Below, piece after piece: positions 41,270 through 49,374 of a stretch of DNA of 64,000 bases. A program made the translations under genes and the position numbers. This DNA comes from an uncultured bacterium (lineage in GTDB: Bacteria > Planctomycetota > UBA1135 > GCA-002686595), in NCBI GenBank assembly GCA_938075305.1, contig CALJGV010000033.1:93963-157962 (forward strand). Direction: 5' to 3'. The notes under the pieces are model-generated. The model was not told the origin of the DNA. It did not search any database and worked only from the letters and a program-made list of their open reading frames with translations. Numbering within the stretch: position 1 is the stretch's first letter; every line of letters begins with the position of its first letter.

Positions 41270-42094
41270 TCAGCGAGGCGGCTGGCAGGGCGGGCATAGG
41301 TACAGCCGCCGCGACCCAACGTCGATCTTCTCGACGGGGGTGCCGCACTCAGGGCAGGGCCGCCCCGCACGTGCGAAGGCAGCGTGCCGGTAGTGTCGAA
41401 AGGGAACGCCGCGCTCCTTCGCGTCCGCGACGCGCTCCAGGCAGTCCGTGACTCCGCCCGTCTCGTAGCTCTGGCGGGTGACATCGAGGATCCACCGCGC
41501 GAGGTCCTCCCGGTCCTCCCCGTCGAGGTCCTTGGGTCGCCAGCTCGGGTGCAGCCCCGCCCACCAGAGGATCTCGCTGCGAAGGTAGTTGCCGAGGCCG
41601 CTGACGAAGCTCTGGTCCAAGAGCAGCCCGCCAAGGTTGCGCCCGCAGAAGCGAGGGTCCTCGAGCTGCGCGATCACCTGCTGCTGGGTCACGTCCGGGT
41701 CCACCGCGTCCGGCCCGAGCTTCCCGAGGTACGGGTGATCCGGCTCCTCCTCCGGCCGCAGGACCTCGATCTCCGAGGCGCTGTAGAGCAGGGCAGAGCG
41801 CTTCTCACCGCGGAGCTCCATGCGCAGGGAGCGGCCGGTCTTCGGGTAGGCCCCCGCCTTGCGGAAGTACCACTTCCCGTAGAGCTGGTTGTGGGAGTAG
41901 ACCGCGACCCCAACGTCGAACCGGGTCAGGATCGCCTTGCCTCGGGCTTCGACCTCGGTGACCCTGGCACCCGTGAGCTGACTCTCCCAGGGCTTCATTC
42001 GGGTTAACCCGAAACCCACCTCGCACATCACCTCACCCTCGATCGCCTCGGCGATCCGGTCAGCGGCACGGTGAATCTCAGGTCCCTCCGGCAT
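41270..42094 (-). CDS. nei: Formamidopyrimidine/endonuclease VIII-family DNA glycosylase (Nei-like)
   Basis: The product (274 aa) is a base-excision repair glycosylase/AP-lyase. The N-terminal MPEGPEIHRAADRIAEAIEG carries the catalytic Pro1 and Glu2 after Met removal. The helix-two-turn-helix is LLLDQSFVSGLGNYLRSEIL. The C-terminal zinc finger is CPECGTPVEKIDVGSRRLYL then CPPC, complete. The PEGPEIHR start and length favour Nei (oxidised pyrimidines) over Fpg. It is divergent from a TetR regulator, with a palindrome in the shared intergenic region. Confidence 0.9.
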   Translation of the reverse strand: MPEGPEIHRAADRIAEAIEGEVMCEVGFGLTRMKPWESQLTGARVTEVEARGKAILTRFDVGVAVYSHNQLYGKWYFRKAGAYPKTGRSLRMELRGEKRSALLYSASEIEVLRPEEEPDHPYLGKLGPDAVDPDVTQQQVIAQLEDPRFCGRNLGGLLLDQSFVSGLGNYLRSEILWWAGLHPSWRPKDLDGEDREDLARWILDVTRQSYETGGVTDCLERVADAKERGVPFRHYRHAAFARAGRPCPECGTPVEKIDVGSRRLYLCPPCQPPR

Positions 42095-42192
42095 GGCATG
42101 ATCTTCGACGCGCCGGCCTGCCTGGAGTCATCCGAGCACGGTTGCTCCATGGTCAGCGCGAGAGAGGAATCAAACGCCGGACCCTCGCTCGG

Positions 42193-42207
42193 CTGACATA
42201 CTGTCAG
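42193..42207. promoter_or_regulatory. Perfect palindrome, candidate TetR operator
   Basis: CTGACA (42193-42198), TAC, TGTCAG (42202-42207) is an exact inverted repeat in the nei-tetR intergenic region, 43 bases before the regulator start. Its form fits a TetR-family operator. Control of nei is also possible. Confidence 0.55.
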
Positions 42208-42233
42208 TCACCTTCCAGATGGACCCTCTGCCG

Positions 42234-42239
42234 TACCCT
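42234..42239 (+). promoter_or_regulatory. -10-like TACCCT before the TetR gene
   Basis: TACCCT ends 10 bases before the ATG at 42250. Confidence 0.45.
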
Positions 42240-42249
42240 TCCCGCGACC

Positions 42250-42852
42250 ATGTCCGAGATCTCGCGCAAACGCCGTTCGAGCACCGAGGTGCGAGAGCAA
42301 ATCGTCGAGCAGGTGCTCTCGCTCCTTTGGGAACATCCCCTCCGTGACATCACGGTGAAGATGATCATGGAGGGCACCGGACTCAGCCGGCCCTCCTTCT
42401 ACATCCACTTCAACTCGATCCCCGAGCTCATCGAGGAGCGCCTCGGCGAGCTGGAGCAGGTGATGATCGGGACCACGATGGTGTGGCTCTCTTCCACCGA
42501 AGATGACCCCCAGATCCTGAGGACGGCGCTCTCGGGCCTCGTCGAAGTGGTCGTCGAGAACGGCGCGACGTTCCGCGCGATCGCCGAGGCGGCCACCCTC
42601 GACGCCCGGCTCGCCAAGACCTGGGGAGGCTTCTTGGCCAAGTGGGACGCGGCCGTCGCGGCCCGCATTCGGGTAGGCCAGGAGCTCGGACATTTCCCCG
42701 ACGTCGACGCCGAGTGGACGGCCTTCGCCATCAACCGGATGGACGCCGCGGTGCTCATCGAGGCCTTCGGGAAGCGGCCGCAAATGGACCCCGAGAGCAT
42801 CCTGGAGAGCATCTTCCAGATCTGGAAGCGCACCCTCTACTCCTCGAAGTAA
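42250..42852 (+). CDS. TetR-family transcriptional regulator
   Basis: The product (200 aa) has a TetR N-terminal DNA-binding domain: IVEQVLSLLWEHPLRDITVK, then MIMEGTGLSRPSFYIHFNSI, then PELIEERLGELE. The helix-turn-helix is at about residues 30-55. The C-terminal ligand domain is helical and shows no assignable pocket. The ATG at 42250 is chosen because the upstream in-frame sequence overlaps the promoter and palindrome. Ligand and targets are unknown; the palindrome at 42193 suggests autoregulation. Confidence 0.9.
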   Translation: MSEISRKRRSSTEVREQIVEQVLSLLWEHPLRDITVKMIMEGTGLSRPSFYIHFNSIPELIEERLGELEQVMIGTTMVWLSSTEDDPQILRTALSGLVEVVVENGATFRAIAEAATLDARLAKTWGGFLAKWDAAVAARIRVGQELGHFPDVDAEWTAFAINRMDAAVLIEAFGKRPQMDPESILESIFQIWKRTLYSSK

Positions 42853-42978
42853 GCGCTCGACGGAGGAGCCCGCTCCCTCCGTCAGGGCTGGGACCACCCG
42901 GGTCGATTCAGCCCTCCTCGCGCCCCTCCTGGCTCCGGGCCCGCCCGGAGCCTCCCCCAGCAGCCTCCACCGGCGGGA

Positions 42979-43578
42979 CTAGCGCAACCCGGACCCGCCG
43001 GGCTCGTGCCGAACGAGGCCCTCGAGGGCTCGATCGAGGTCGATCGAGAGCGCGTCGAATCCATCGACCGCGTCGAGGCGGCGGCGGAGTGCCGCCACGA
43101 GCTCTCGGGCGTGGGCAATCGTCTGTGCAGGGCCGCGGCTGAAGTGGCTCCAGGCCTCCTCGGGGCTCGCCGCTGCGTCGAGCCGAGCGCCAAGGGAGCG
43201 CATGTTGTGGAGCTTGTCCGCGGCCTTCACCACCAGCGCACGCAGGCTCATGGTCTCCACGGCGACCAGCGCCTCCCCCTTGCGGGTCTCCCAGGACTCG
43301 CCCTTTCGCTCAGTGACCTCGGCGACCACCGCCGCCACCTCCGCCCCGAACTCCTCCTCCACCCGCGCCGACGTCCACTCCTCGCAATCCTCCACCACGT
43401 CGTGGAGCAGGCCCGCCTGGATGGTCTCGTCGTCCGCGCCGCTCCGCGCGAGCAGGAGCGCCACGTGGTAGGGGTGGGAGACGTAGGGGATCGGGTCGCC
43501 CTTGCGGGTCTGGCCCTCGTGGGCCAGCAGGGAAGCCCGGATCGCGGCCTCGACGCCGCTCGAGAAGAGCCCGACCAT
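42979..43578 (-). CDS. HD-domain phosphohydrolase (SpoT/MESH1-like)
   Basis: The product (199 aa) matches the hydrolase half of RelA/SpoT proteins: LLAHEGQTRKGDPIPYVSHP, then LLHDVVEDCEEW with the HD pair, then VVKAADKLHNMRSL. There is no synthetase, TGS or ACT domain, so it may be a small alarmone hydrolase degrading (p)ppGpp or a related nucleotide. It is the last gene of a five-gene minus-strand operon with two alkaline-phosphatase-superfamily proteins, and starts 6 bases after the membrane-protein gene ends. Confidence 0.87.
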   Translation of the reverse strand: MVGLFSSGVEAAIRASLLAHEGQTRKGDPIPYVSHPYHVALLLARSGADDETIQAGLLHDVVEDCEEWTSARVEEEFGAEVAAVVAEVTERKGESWETRKGEALVAVETMSLRALVVKAADKLHNMRSLGARLDAAASPEEAWSHFSRGPAQTIAHARELVAALRRRLDAVDGFDALSIDLDRALEGLVRHEPGGSGLR

Positions 43579-43584
43579 CCGCGG

Positions 43585-44433
43585 TCAGATCTGCACGCCG
43601 AGGGGCTTCAGGAAGATGAAGCCCACGACCATGGAGGCCAGCACGAACGCGGCGAGCACGCCGAGCGGGCCGCTCAGCGGGAGCCAGCCCAGGTCGCTCT
43701 CGGGGTAGACGAAGCTGATCTTCTCCAGCCCCGTGCCCTCGAGGGTGTCCTCCGCCGGCCACAGGATCGCCTCCAGGGCGCTGCTGACCCTCTCGGGCTG
43801 CAAGCTCCGGACGCTGACCTCGCCCCCCGCGACGACGACCTTCTCGATGGACTTACCGCCGGTGGTCAGGACGATGCGGTACTCCCCGGGTTGCTCGGCG
43901 ATGAACTCGACGAAGGCGCGCCCCTGGCGAGGGATGAGCGCGACGGGCGAGACCGCCTTCAGGCCCTCTGGGAACGTGATCTCCAGCCCGTCGATCGCCC
44001 CGCGCTCCCCCTTCACCTCGAGCGTCAGACCGTCCCCGGCGAGGCGCTCGACGCCGACCTGTTGGACAGGCACCGGCTCGAAGCCGTAGCGGACCACCAT
44101 CTGCGCCGCGACGAGCGCGAAGGGGATGGCGAGCGGCACGAAGGGGCCGAAGTTGAGCACGAGGTACTGAACGTTGCGGAACAGCACCTTGCCGATGGCC
44201 TTGCCGACGGTCACCAGGTCGTCCTGGTAGAGGCGGATCTCGATCAGGTGCCCCTTGATCTTGTCCTTGGTCGCCTTGATGCCCTTCTGCCAGGAGATGT
44301 GCTTGAAGATCCAGAGCGCGAGTACGCCGAAGACCCCGCTCACGAACAGGAGCGCGAACTCGTCGCTGACGGCCTCGAGGGGCGTCAGGACGAGGTCGAA
44401 GAACGACGTGACTGCGCTGTTGATCGCGTTCAT
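43585..44433 (-). CDS. Three-TM membrane protein, possibly Oxa1-superfamily-like, in a phosphatase operon
   Basis: The product (282 aa) has transmembrane segments at about 26-44 (FALLFVSGVFGVLALWIF), 90-112 (FGPFVPLAIPFALVAAQMVV) and 258-280 (GPLGVLAAFVLASMVVGFIF). A basic stretch (KHISWQKGIKATKDKIKGHL then IEIRLYQDD) follows TM1. A beta-rich exported domain of about 145 residues lies between TM2 and TM3. TM1, basic hairpin and TM2 recall EMC3/TMCO1 and other Oxa1-superfamily proteins, but that is inference from topology. No known domain was recognised with confidence. It sits between the ribbon-helix-helix gene and the HD gene. Confidence 0.65.
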   Translation of the reverse strand: MNAINSAVTSFFDLVLTPLEAVSDEFALLFVSGVFGVLALWIFKHISWQKGIKATKDKIKGHLIEIRLYQDDLVTVGKAIGKVLFRNVQYLVLNFGPFVPLAIPFALVAAQMVVRYGFEPVPVQQVGVERLAGDGLTLEVKGERGAIDGLEITFPEGLKAVSPVALIPRQGRAFVEFIAEQPGEYRIVLTTGGKSIEKVVVAGGEVSVRSLQPERVSSALEAILWPAEDTLEGTGLEKISFVYPESDLGWLPLSGPLGVLAAFVLASMVVGFIFLKPLGVQI

Positions 44434-44478
44434 CGGGGACCGGGCGGGGGGCCTACGGGTTGGCCGGAGCGGCGGGGG

Positions 44479-44676
44479 TCAGCTGATGTAGCCGAGGCCC
44501 TTGAGCTTCTCGGTGATGTCGGCGTCGGAGCCGGCCTCGTCGAACTGGGAGAGCTCGCGCTCGAGGACATGGTGGATGAACTCCTCGTGGGAGGCGTATC
44601 CGGCGACCTCGGCGATCTGCTTGATGCGGGCAAGGAGCTCGGGGTCGATCTTGACCTTGTTGGCGGATCCGAACAT
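44479..44676 (-). CDS. Small ribbon-helix-helix-like protein with LGYIS tail
   Basis: The product (65 aa) has a predicted ribbon-helix-helix-like pattern: beta strand KVKIDPELLARIKQIAEVAG followed by YASHEEFIHHVLERELSQF. It ends in ITEKLKGLGYIS, similar to the LxxLGY(I/L) tail common at the C-terminus of bacterial sulfatases and alkaline-phosphatase-family proteins. The ATG at 44676 begins the domain; upstream in-frame codons overlap the promoter-proximal phosphatase gene. It lies between the second phosphatase and the membrane protein, all on one transcript. DNA binding or a protein adaptor role are both possible. Confidence 0.7.
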   Translation of the reverse strand: MFGSANKVKIDPELLARIKQIAEVAGYASHEEFIHHVLERELSQFDEAGSDADITEKLKGLGYIS

Positions 44677-44704
44677 GGGAAGGAGGTGGTTGAGGGGTCT
44701 GGGT

Positions 44705-46831
44705 TTACTGGTTTGAGAGGATCTGGCGGCCGACCATCCCAGGCTCGGGCTCGACGCCGTAGACCCCGAGGATGGTGGTGGTGAGGTCCTCAAGGCGCGG
44801 GTCAGCGAGCTGAACCGGCTGGTTGGTGAGCAGCACGCCGTTGACGACGCTCGGGTGCATCAGGTGGCTGCCGTTGAAGGTGCCGCCGACGTTGTCGGAG
44901 AGCACCGCGTTCGGGATGCGCCCCTGGGTCGCCTCGTCCGAGTTGCCGTAGCCCCAGTTGTAGCCCACGACGATGTCGGGGGCCTCGTCAAGGCGCTCGC
45001 CGCCGGCGTACACCACGGAGGCGAGATCGGCGCTGAGCACCACGGGGGTGCTCCCACGCTCGTCGTCGCGGATCGCCTCGAGCTCGCGCTTGAGCCGGGA
45101 GAGGAGCTCATCCGCTTCCGCGCCGGGCTCGACGATGCCCTGGGACTCGCGGCCCTTGAGGTTGAGGTAGAGGCCGTTGAAGCCCACGCCGTAGGCGGTC
45201 GACTTCGACCAGTCCACGGCGTCGGAGATGAACACGTCCTTGAAGCCGCTGGCGTCCTCGGGGAGCTCCTTCTCACGGCCCTCGTTCAGGACCAGGTAGC
45301 CGTTCTCCAGGAGCCAGGTGTTGAGGCTGAACTTGCGTCGATAAGCGGCGAAGCCGTGGTCCGACATGATCATGACGACGGCGTCGTCCCCCACCCGGTC
45401 GAGGACCTTCCCGAGGAAGGGGTCCATCTTGAGGTAGAGGTCGTCCACCACGTTACGCCAGGTCGAACCCTCGCGGTCCGACCACCAAGTGGAGCTCTCG
45501 TTCGCGATCGCCTCGTCGTAGAACGGGTGCTCGGGGTCCTGGTGGCGCCACATCATGTGCATGGCGAGGTCGACCGAGGAAACGTAGAAGAAGAGCAGCC
45601 CGCCCTCTTCGTTCGCCACGTAGCGATCCAGCGCGTGGTCCAGCATGCGGGCACGCTCGAGGTATACGAGCTCCGCCTGGGCCATGAACTCGGCGTCCGT
45701 GAAGGCGCCGTCCTTCAGGGCGGAGACCTCCTCGGCCATGCCCTGGGTGTAGTAGTCCCCGATCGCCGCCGCGAGGTCCGCCGAGGCTTCCTCCGGGTGG
45801 GAGATCGCGTCGACCGGGGCCACCGGGTCGAAGTTGACCGGCGAGGCGTAGAGCACGAACTCAGGGCCGATGCTGCGCAGGTAGAAGCGCACGATCCCGC
45901 CGAGGTTCATGGCGCCCATGGGCGCCATCTCGAAGCTCACGCGGCAGAAGCGCGACCACTGCCCGGGCCGCATGACAACCCGCTCGGTCCCCACCTCGAC
46001 GGTCGCAGTGTTGCTCCGCTCGTCGATGTACACGGTCAACGGTGTCGTGGCCACCGGGTCCCCGTCCTTGAGGACGTTGACCGGCCCCTCGAGCTGGGTG
46101 CGGATCGCGCCGCCGCTCGCCCGAACAGCGCGGAACTTGCCCCCCGAGGTCTCCCTCTTCGCGGGCGGATCGCTGGTGAAGATGGTGTAGGTGCCGTAGG
46201 CCGAGTCCAGGGCGGGGGTCAGCATCCCGGGGAAGCTCACGCCCTTGGACGGCTCGACCGGGAAGTTGATCGGGACCCTGTAGAGGTCAGCTGGGACCCC
46301 CGCTTCCCCGAGGATCGTCCAGAACGCGCGACCCGTACGGTTCGACTCCGAACTCCCGCCCGTCGGAATCTTGTACTTGGTCAACGGCACGCTGATCTCG
46401 CCCCCCTCCTCCGAGACGACCGTCGACGGCTCGATGGAGTAGTGCTCCTTGTTGCGGTGGATGAAGTCGAAGACCCCGTGCCCGCCCGGGTTGCGGCCCG
46501 TGATGAAGTTGGACCAGGCCACCGGGCTCTGGGGCGGCGTGGAGGTCCCGAGCGACATGACGCCGCCGGCGGCGTCCACGAGGCGCCGGAAGTTGGTCAT
46601 CCGGTCCGGGTAGCGCTCCATCACCGAGGAGAGAATCTCGGGGTCCATCCCGTCGATCCCGAGCACGACGACCCTGGGGTGATCCGCCCCCGGCAAGCTC
46701 GGAGAACCGGTCTCGCGCGCCGCCCGGGACGCCTCCGCGTCGGTGGGCTTGCGGGGCGTCGGGACGCCCGTCGCGAGCAGCGTCGCGATCACAGCGAGGG
46801 CCACGTAGGCCGTCCAGCGGGGGAGGTTCAT
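44705..46831 (-). CDS. Alkaline-phosphatase-superfamily protein, copy 2 (nucleotide pyrophosphatase/phosphodiesterase-like)
   Basis: The product (708 aa) has an N-terminal signal or anchor (YVALAVIATLLATG). The core is the PF01663-type phosphodiesterase fold: VVVLGIDGMDPEILSSVMER with the metal Asp, GTSTPPQSPVAWSNFITGRN with the likely nucleophile, and MIMSDHGFAAYRRKFSLNTW with the metal Asp-His. A large insert follows the nucleophile. With a single N-terminal helix the catalytic domain probably faces the periplasm. It overlaps copy 1 by 4 bases. Substrate unknown; members of the family act on nucleotides, phospholipids or phosphonates. Confidence 0.88.
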   Translation of the reverse strand: MNLPRWTAYVALAVIATLLATGVPTPRKPTDAEASRAARETGSPSLPGADHPRVVVLGIDGMDPEILSSVMERYPDRMTNFRRLVDAAGGVMSLGTSTPPQSPVAWSNFITGRNPGGHGVFDFIHRNKEHYSIEPSTVVSEEGGEISVPLTKYKIPTGGSSESNRTGRAFWTILGEAGVPADLYRVPINFPVEPSKGVSFPGMLTPALDSAYGTYTIFTSDPPAKRETSGGKFRAVRASGGAIRTQLEGPVNVLKDGDPVATTPLTVYIDERSNTATVEVGTERVVMRPGQWSRFCRVSFEMAPMGAMNLGGIVRFYLRSIGPEFVLYASPVNFDPVAPVDAISHPEEASADLAAAIGDYYTQGMAEEVSALKDGAFTDAEFMAQAELVYLERARMLDHALDRYVANEEGGLLFFYVSSVDLAMHMMWRHQDPEHPFYDEAIANESSTWWSDREGSTWRNVVDDLYLKMDPFLGKVLDRVGDDAVVMIMSDHGFAAYRRKFSLNTWLLENGYLVLNEGREKELPEDASGFKDVFISDAVDWSKSTAYGVGFNGLYLNLKGRESQGIVEPGAEADELLSRLKRELEAIRDDERGSTPVVLSADLASVVYAGGERLDEAPDIVVGYNWGYGNSDEATQGRIPNAVLSDNVGGTFNGSHLMHPSVVNGVLLTNQPVQLADPRLEDLTTTILGVYGVEPEPGMVGRQILSNQ

Positions 46832-48993
46832 GAGTTGGCTTGCTCCGTACTGCGGAGGCGATCGGGCGCGGCGTCGCCGCTCCCCATGGAGCCGAACAGG
46901 CGGCGGCCCTTCATGTACGCGGGCACGTCCACGCCGAAGAGGTCGAGGACCGTCGGCGCAATGTCAGCGAGGGTGGGGTCTTCCACGTCGATCTTCTGGT
47001 TGCACCAGAAGACGCCAGGGACGAGCCGAGGGTCCACGCAGTGGTCGCCGGACCAGCTCTTGGTGTTGTCCGAGAAGGTCTCCTTGGAGACGGCACCGAC
47101 GGCGCAGTCCCACGAGTGACGGAAGCCGCGGTGGTAGCCCACGAGCAGCTCCGGCGCCATGTCGGCGTAGGGCCCGTCGTGCACCTCGCCAGTGAGGAAG
47201 ACCTCGTTGATCGCCCGCTCGCCCGACTTGGGGTCCACCAGCGCCTCGAGCTTCTCTTTGATCTCCCTGCAGAGGGAATCGAGCTCCTCGCCCGGCTCGA
47301 CCTGCCCGACGCGCTCGCGGCCCTTGCGGTTGATGAAGATGCCGGTGAGACCGAGGGTGAAGGCCCGCGTCTTCTCCCAGTCGACCTTCTCGAACCAGTC
47401 GCCCGAGGTCTCGGCGCCGTCCTTGAGCACGAGGTAGCCCTCGTCCCGCAGCCAGGCGTTGAGGTTGACCCCGCGCTGGAACGAGCAGAAGCCGTGGTCA
47501 GAGACGACCATCAAGAGGGTGTCGTCGTCCCCCTCGAGGCGCTCCATCACCTCGCCGATGAGGGCGTCGGCCTTGCCGTACAGCTCGGGGATCACGTCCA
47601 CGAACTCGGTGGTGTCCTTGCCCTCGTTGGCGGGGTGGTCCTTCTCCAGGTAGCGCCAGAACATGTGGCTGACCCGGTCGGTGGTGTCGAAGACGACGGT
47701 GACGAAGCCCTTCTTCGTCTTGTCGAGCACGTCCCAGAGCTGCTTCTTGCGCTCGTCCATGATCAGGTACGCCTGATCGAGGAACGCCGCCTCATCGATG
47801 ACGCGCTCGTTGAGCGCCCAGGTGTCCTCGGCGAGGCCCAGCGTCGAGAACTTGCCCAGCATCTTGGCCAGGTAGATCGAATAGACGAAGGGGTGGCTCA
47901 GGGGCATCGCCGGCGACTCGGGGTCGATGTTGATCGGCGTCACGTAGATGCTCACCGCCTCGTCATCCCAGCGCTGTATACGGATCCGGGCGATGCCCTG
48001 GACGCCGTCGAACGGGACCTCCATCCAGGGGGTGTACTCCCCCACGCCGACCTCGACCGTCTCCTTGCCTACCGTGATGGCAGCCTTCCCCGTGGCCGCG
48101 TCCATCGCGACGCTGAAGGGGCACTTCATCGAGACCCCGTCAGCGCCGGGAGGGCCCTTGAGGTTCGACTCGACCGTGTTCGAGCGGCGGACCACGCGGA
48201 ATCGCTGGCCGCCGGTGGCCGCACCGAGCTGACTCTCGTCCGACGTGTAGAAGCTGAACGATCCCTGCGTCCCCTGAAGGTCGGGAACGCACATCCCGGA
48301 GAGGAGCGTGCCGTTCTTGAACTTCTGCGGCGGGAAGGTGATGGGCACCCGAATGATCGAGGACCACACCATGTTGGCGCCGAGCAGCTTCCAGAAGGGC
48401 TGGCTCTTCTGGAGGATCTTGTAAACAGCGCGCTGCCCGAAGGGCACCTTGGCGAAGCCGAGGTTGATGTTGCGCGGGACCGTCCGGGTGTCCGTGGAGG
48501 ACAGCACCGGCATGTAGGAACATGGATCCCGCGTCAGGAAGTCGTAGATGTTGTGCCGAGAGGCGTCCACGCCCGTGGCGAAGGTCGACCAGGCCACCGG
48601 CGAGATCGAGGGGATCGACGTCCCGAGGGCGGAGTGGCAGCCCTGCTCCCGGAGCCGGGCGAAGTTGGGCATGCGGTCCGCGTACTTCTCCGCCATCTTC
48701 GGGTCGAACCCGTCCAGGCCGATGACCACGACACGCTTGACCTTCGCCTTGGTCTTACCGCGACGGTAGACGACCTTGATCGCGGCCTTGAACGGCCAGA
48801 TCAGAATGATGCCGAAGGCCAGCGCGAACGTCCCCAGCAGCACGAGCAGCGAACCAGCCGCCGCAAATCCAGCGCCTGGCCCGATGTAGGCAAGGGGCAG
48901 CTCGGCCGGAGCCGCCGCCAGCACGGGGGCCTGGAGCGCCGTGAGGATCGCCACCCCGCCTGCCAGAAGGAGGGGAAGTCGGAGGATTCGCAT
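46828..48993 (-). CDS. Alkaline-phosphatase-superfamily protein, copy 1, with extra transmembrane helix
   Basis: The product (721 aa) has a signal peptide (LPLLLAGGVAILTALQAPVL), then the motif YIGPGAGFAAAG and a second helix (LLVLLGTFALAFGIILIWPF), followed by a basic stretch, KVVYRRGKTKAKVKR. Catalytic motifs are VVVIGLDGFDPKMAEKYADR, GTSIPSISPVAWSTFATG and LMVVSDHGFCSFQRGVNLNA. If the first helix is cleaved, the positive-inside rule puts the catalytic domain in the cytoplasm, unusual for this superfamily. The ATG at 48993 starts the signal peptide; earlier in-frame codons add only unrelated sequence. It is the first gene of the five-gene operon. A TAGACT (complement of 49043-49048) may be its promoter. 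Confidence 0.88.
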   Translation of the reverse strand: MRILRLPLLLAGGVAILTALQAPVLAAAPAELPLAYIGPGAGFAAAGSLLVLLGTFALAFGIILIWPFKAAIKVVYRRGKTKAKVKRVVVIGLDGFDPKMAEKYADRMPNFARLREQGCHSALGTSIPSISPVAWSTFATGVDASRHNIYDFLTRDPCSYMPVLSSTDTRTVPRNINLGFAKVPFGQRAVYKILQKSQPFWKLLGANMVWSSIIRVPITFPPQKFKNGTLLSGMCVPDLQGTQGSFSFYTSDESQLGAATGGQRFRVVRRSNTVESNLKGPPGADGVSMKCPFSVAMDAATGKAAITVGKETVEVGVGEYTPWMEVPFDGVQGIARIRIQRWDDEAVSIYVTPINIDPESPAMPLSHPFVYSIYLAKMLGKFSTLGLAEDTWALNERVIDEAAFLDQAYLIMDERKKQLWDVLDKTKKGFVTVVFDTTDRVSHMFWRYLEKDHPANEGKDTTEFVDVIPELYGKADALIGEVMERLEGDDDTLLMVVSDHGFCSFQRGVNLNAWLRDEGYLVLKDGAETSGDWFEKVDWEKTRAFTLGLTGIFINRKGRERVGQVEPGEELDSLCREIKEKLEALVDPKSGERAINEVFLTGEVHDGPYADMAPELLVGYHRGFRHSWDCAVGAVSKETFSDNTKSWSGDHCVDPRLVPGVFWCNQKIDVEDPTLADIAPTVLDLFGVDVPAYMKGRRLFGSMGSGDAAPDRLRSTEQANS

Positions 48994-49374
48994 CGTCGGA
49001 AGGGGGCGTGGGAAGGGCGTCCGGCCGGGCCGCGCGCCGAAGAGTCTATCGGCAATCCGAACGCCATCCATCCAGGGGAGGTGCCAGCAATTCGTGAACA
49101 GGGGGCCGCCGCGGGGCGGAAGGTCGCGCCTCCGGAACCTGCGAGCGCCCACGGGTACGGGCCACACCCCAAGAGGTGAGCCGGAGCACAACGAGGGGTC
49201 ACGCGATGCGTCATTGAAGGAATTCCCGCAGCCCAGATCGGCCCGGAAGCGTCCAGGAACGGGACTCGGGGCGACTGGTCCCCATTGAGCGGAATCGAGA
49301 CTGAAGTCCTCGGGCCCGAACGGTCGAACGCGGCAGTGGATGGGATCTGCCCACCCCCCCTTCTGCCGCACCCC
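48994..49374. other. Divergent intergenic region between the phosphatase and prepilin operons
   Basis: This 381-base gap contains TAGACT on the minus strand (complement of 49043-49048), about 50 bases before the phosphatase gene. No clear promoter precedes the prepilin gene on the plus strand. No RNA gene or repeat was recognised. Confidence 0.35.

Noticed and set aside
46840..49179. Long plus-strand frame opposite the first AlkP gene
   Set aside because: Low-complexity composition and no family match; the minus-strand gene has full catalytic motifs.
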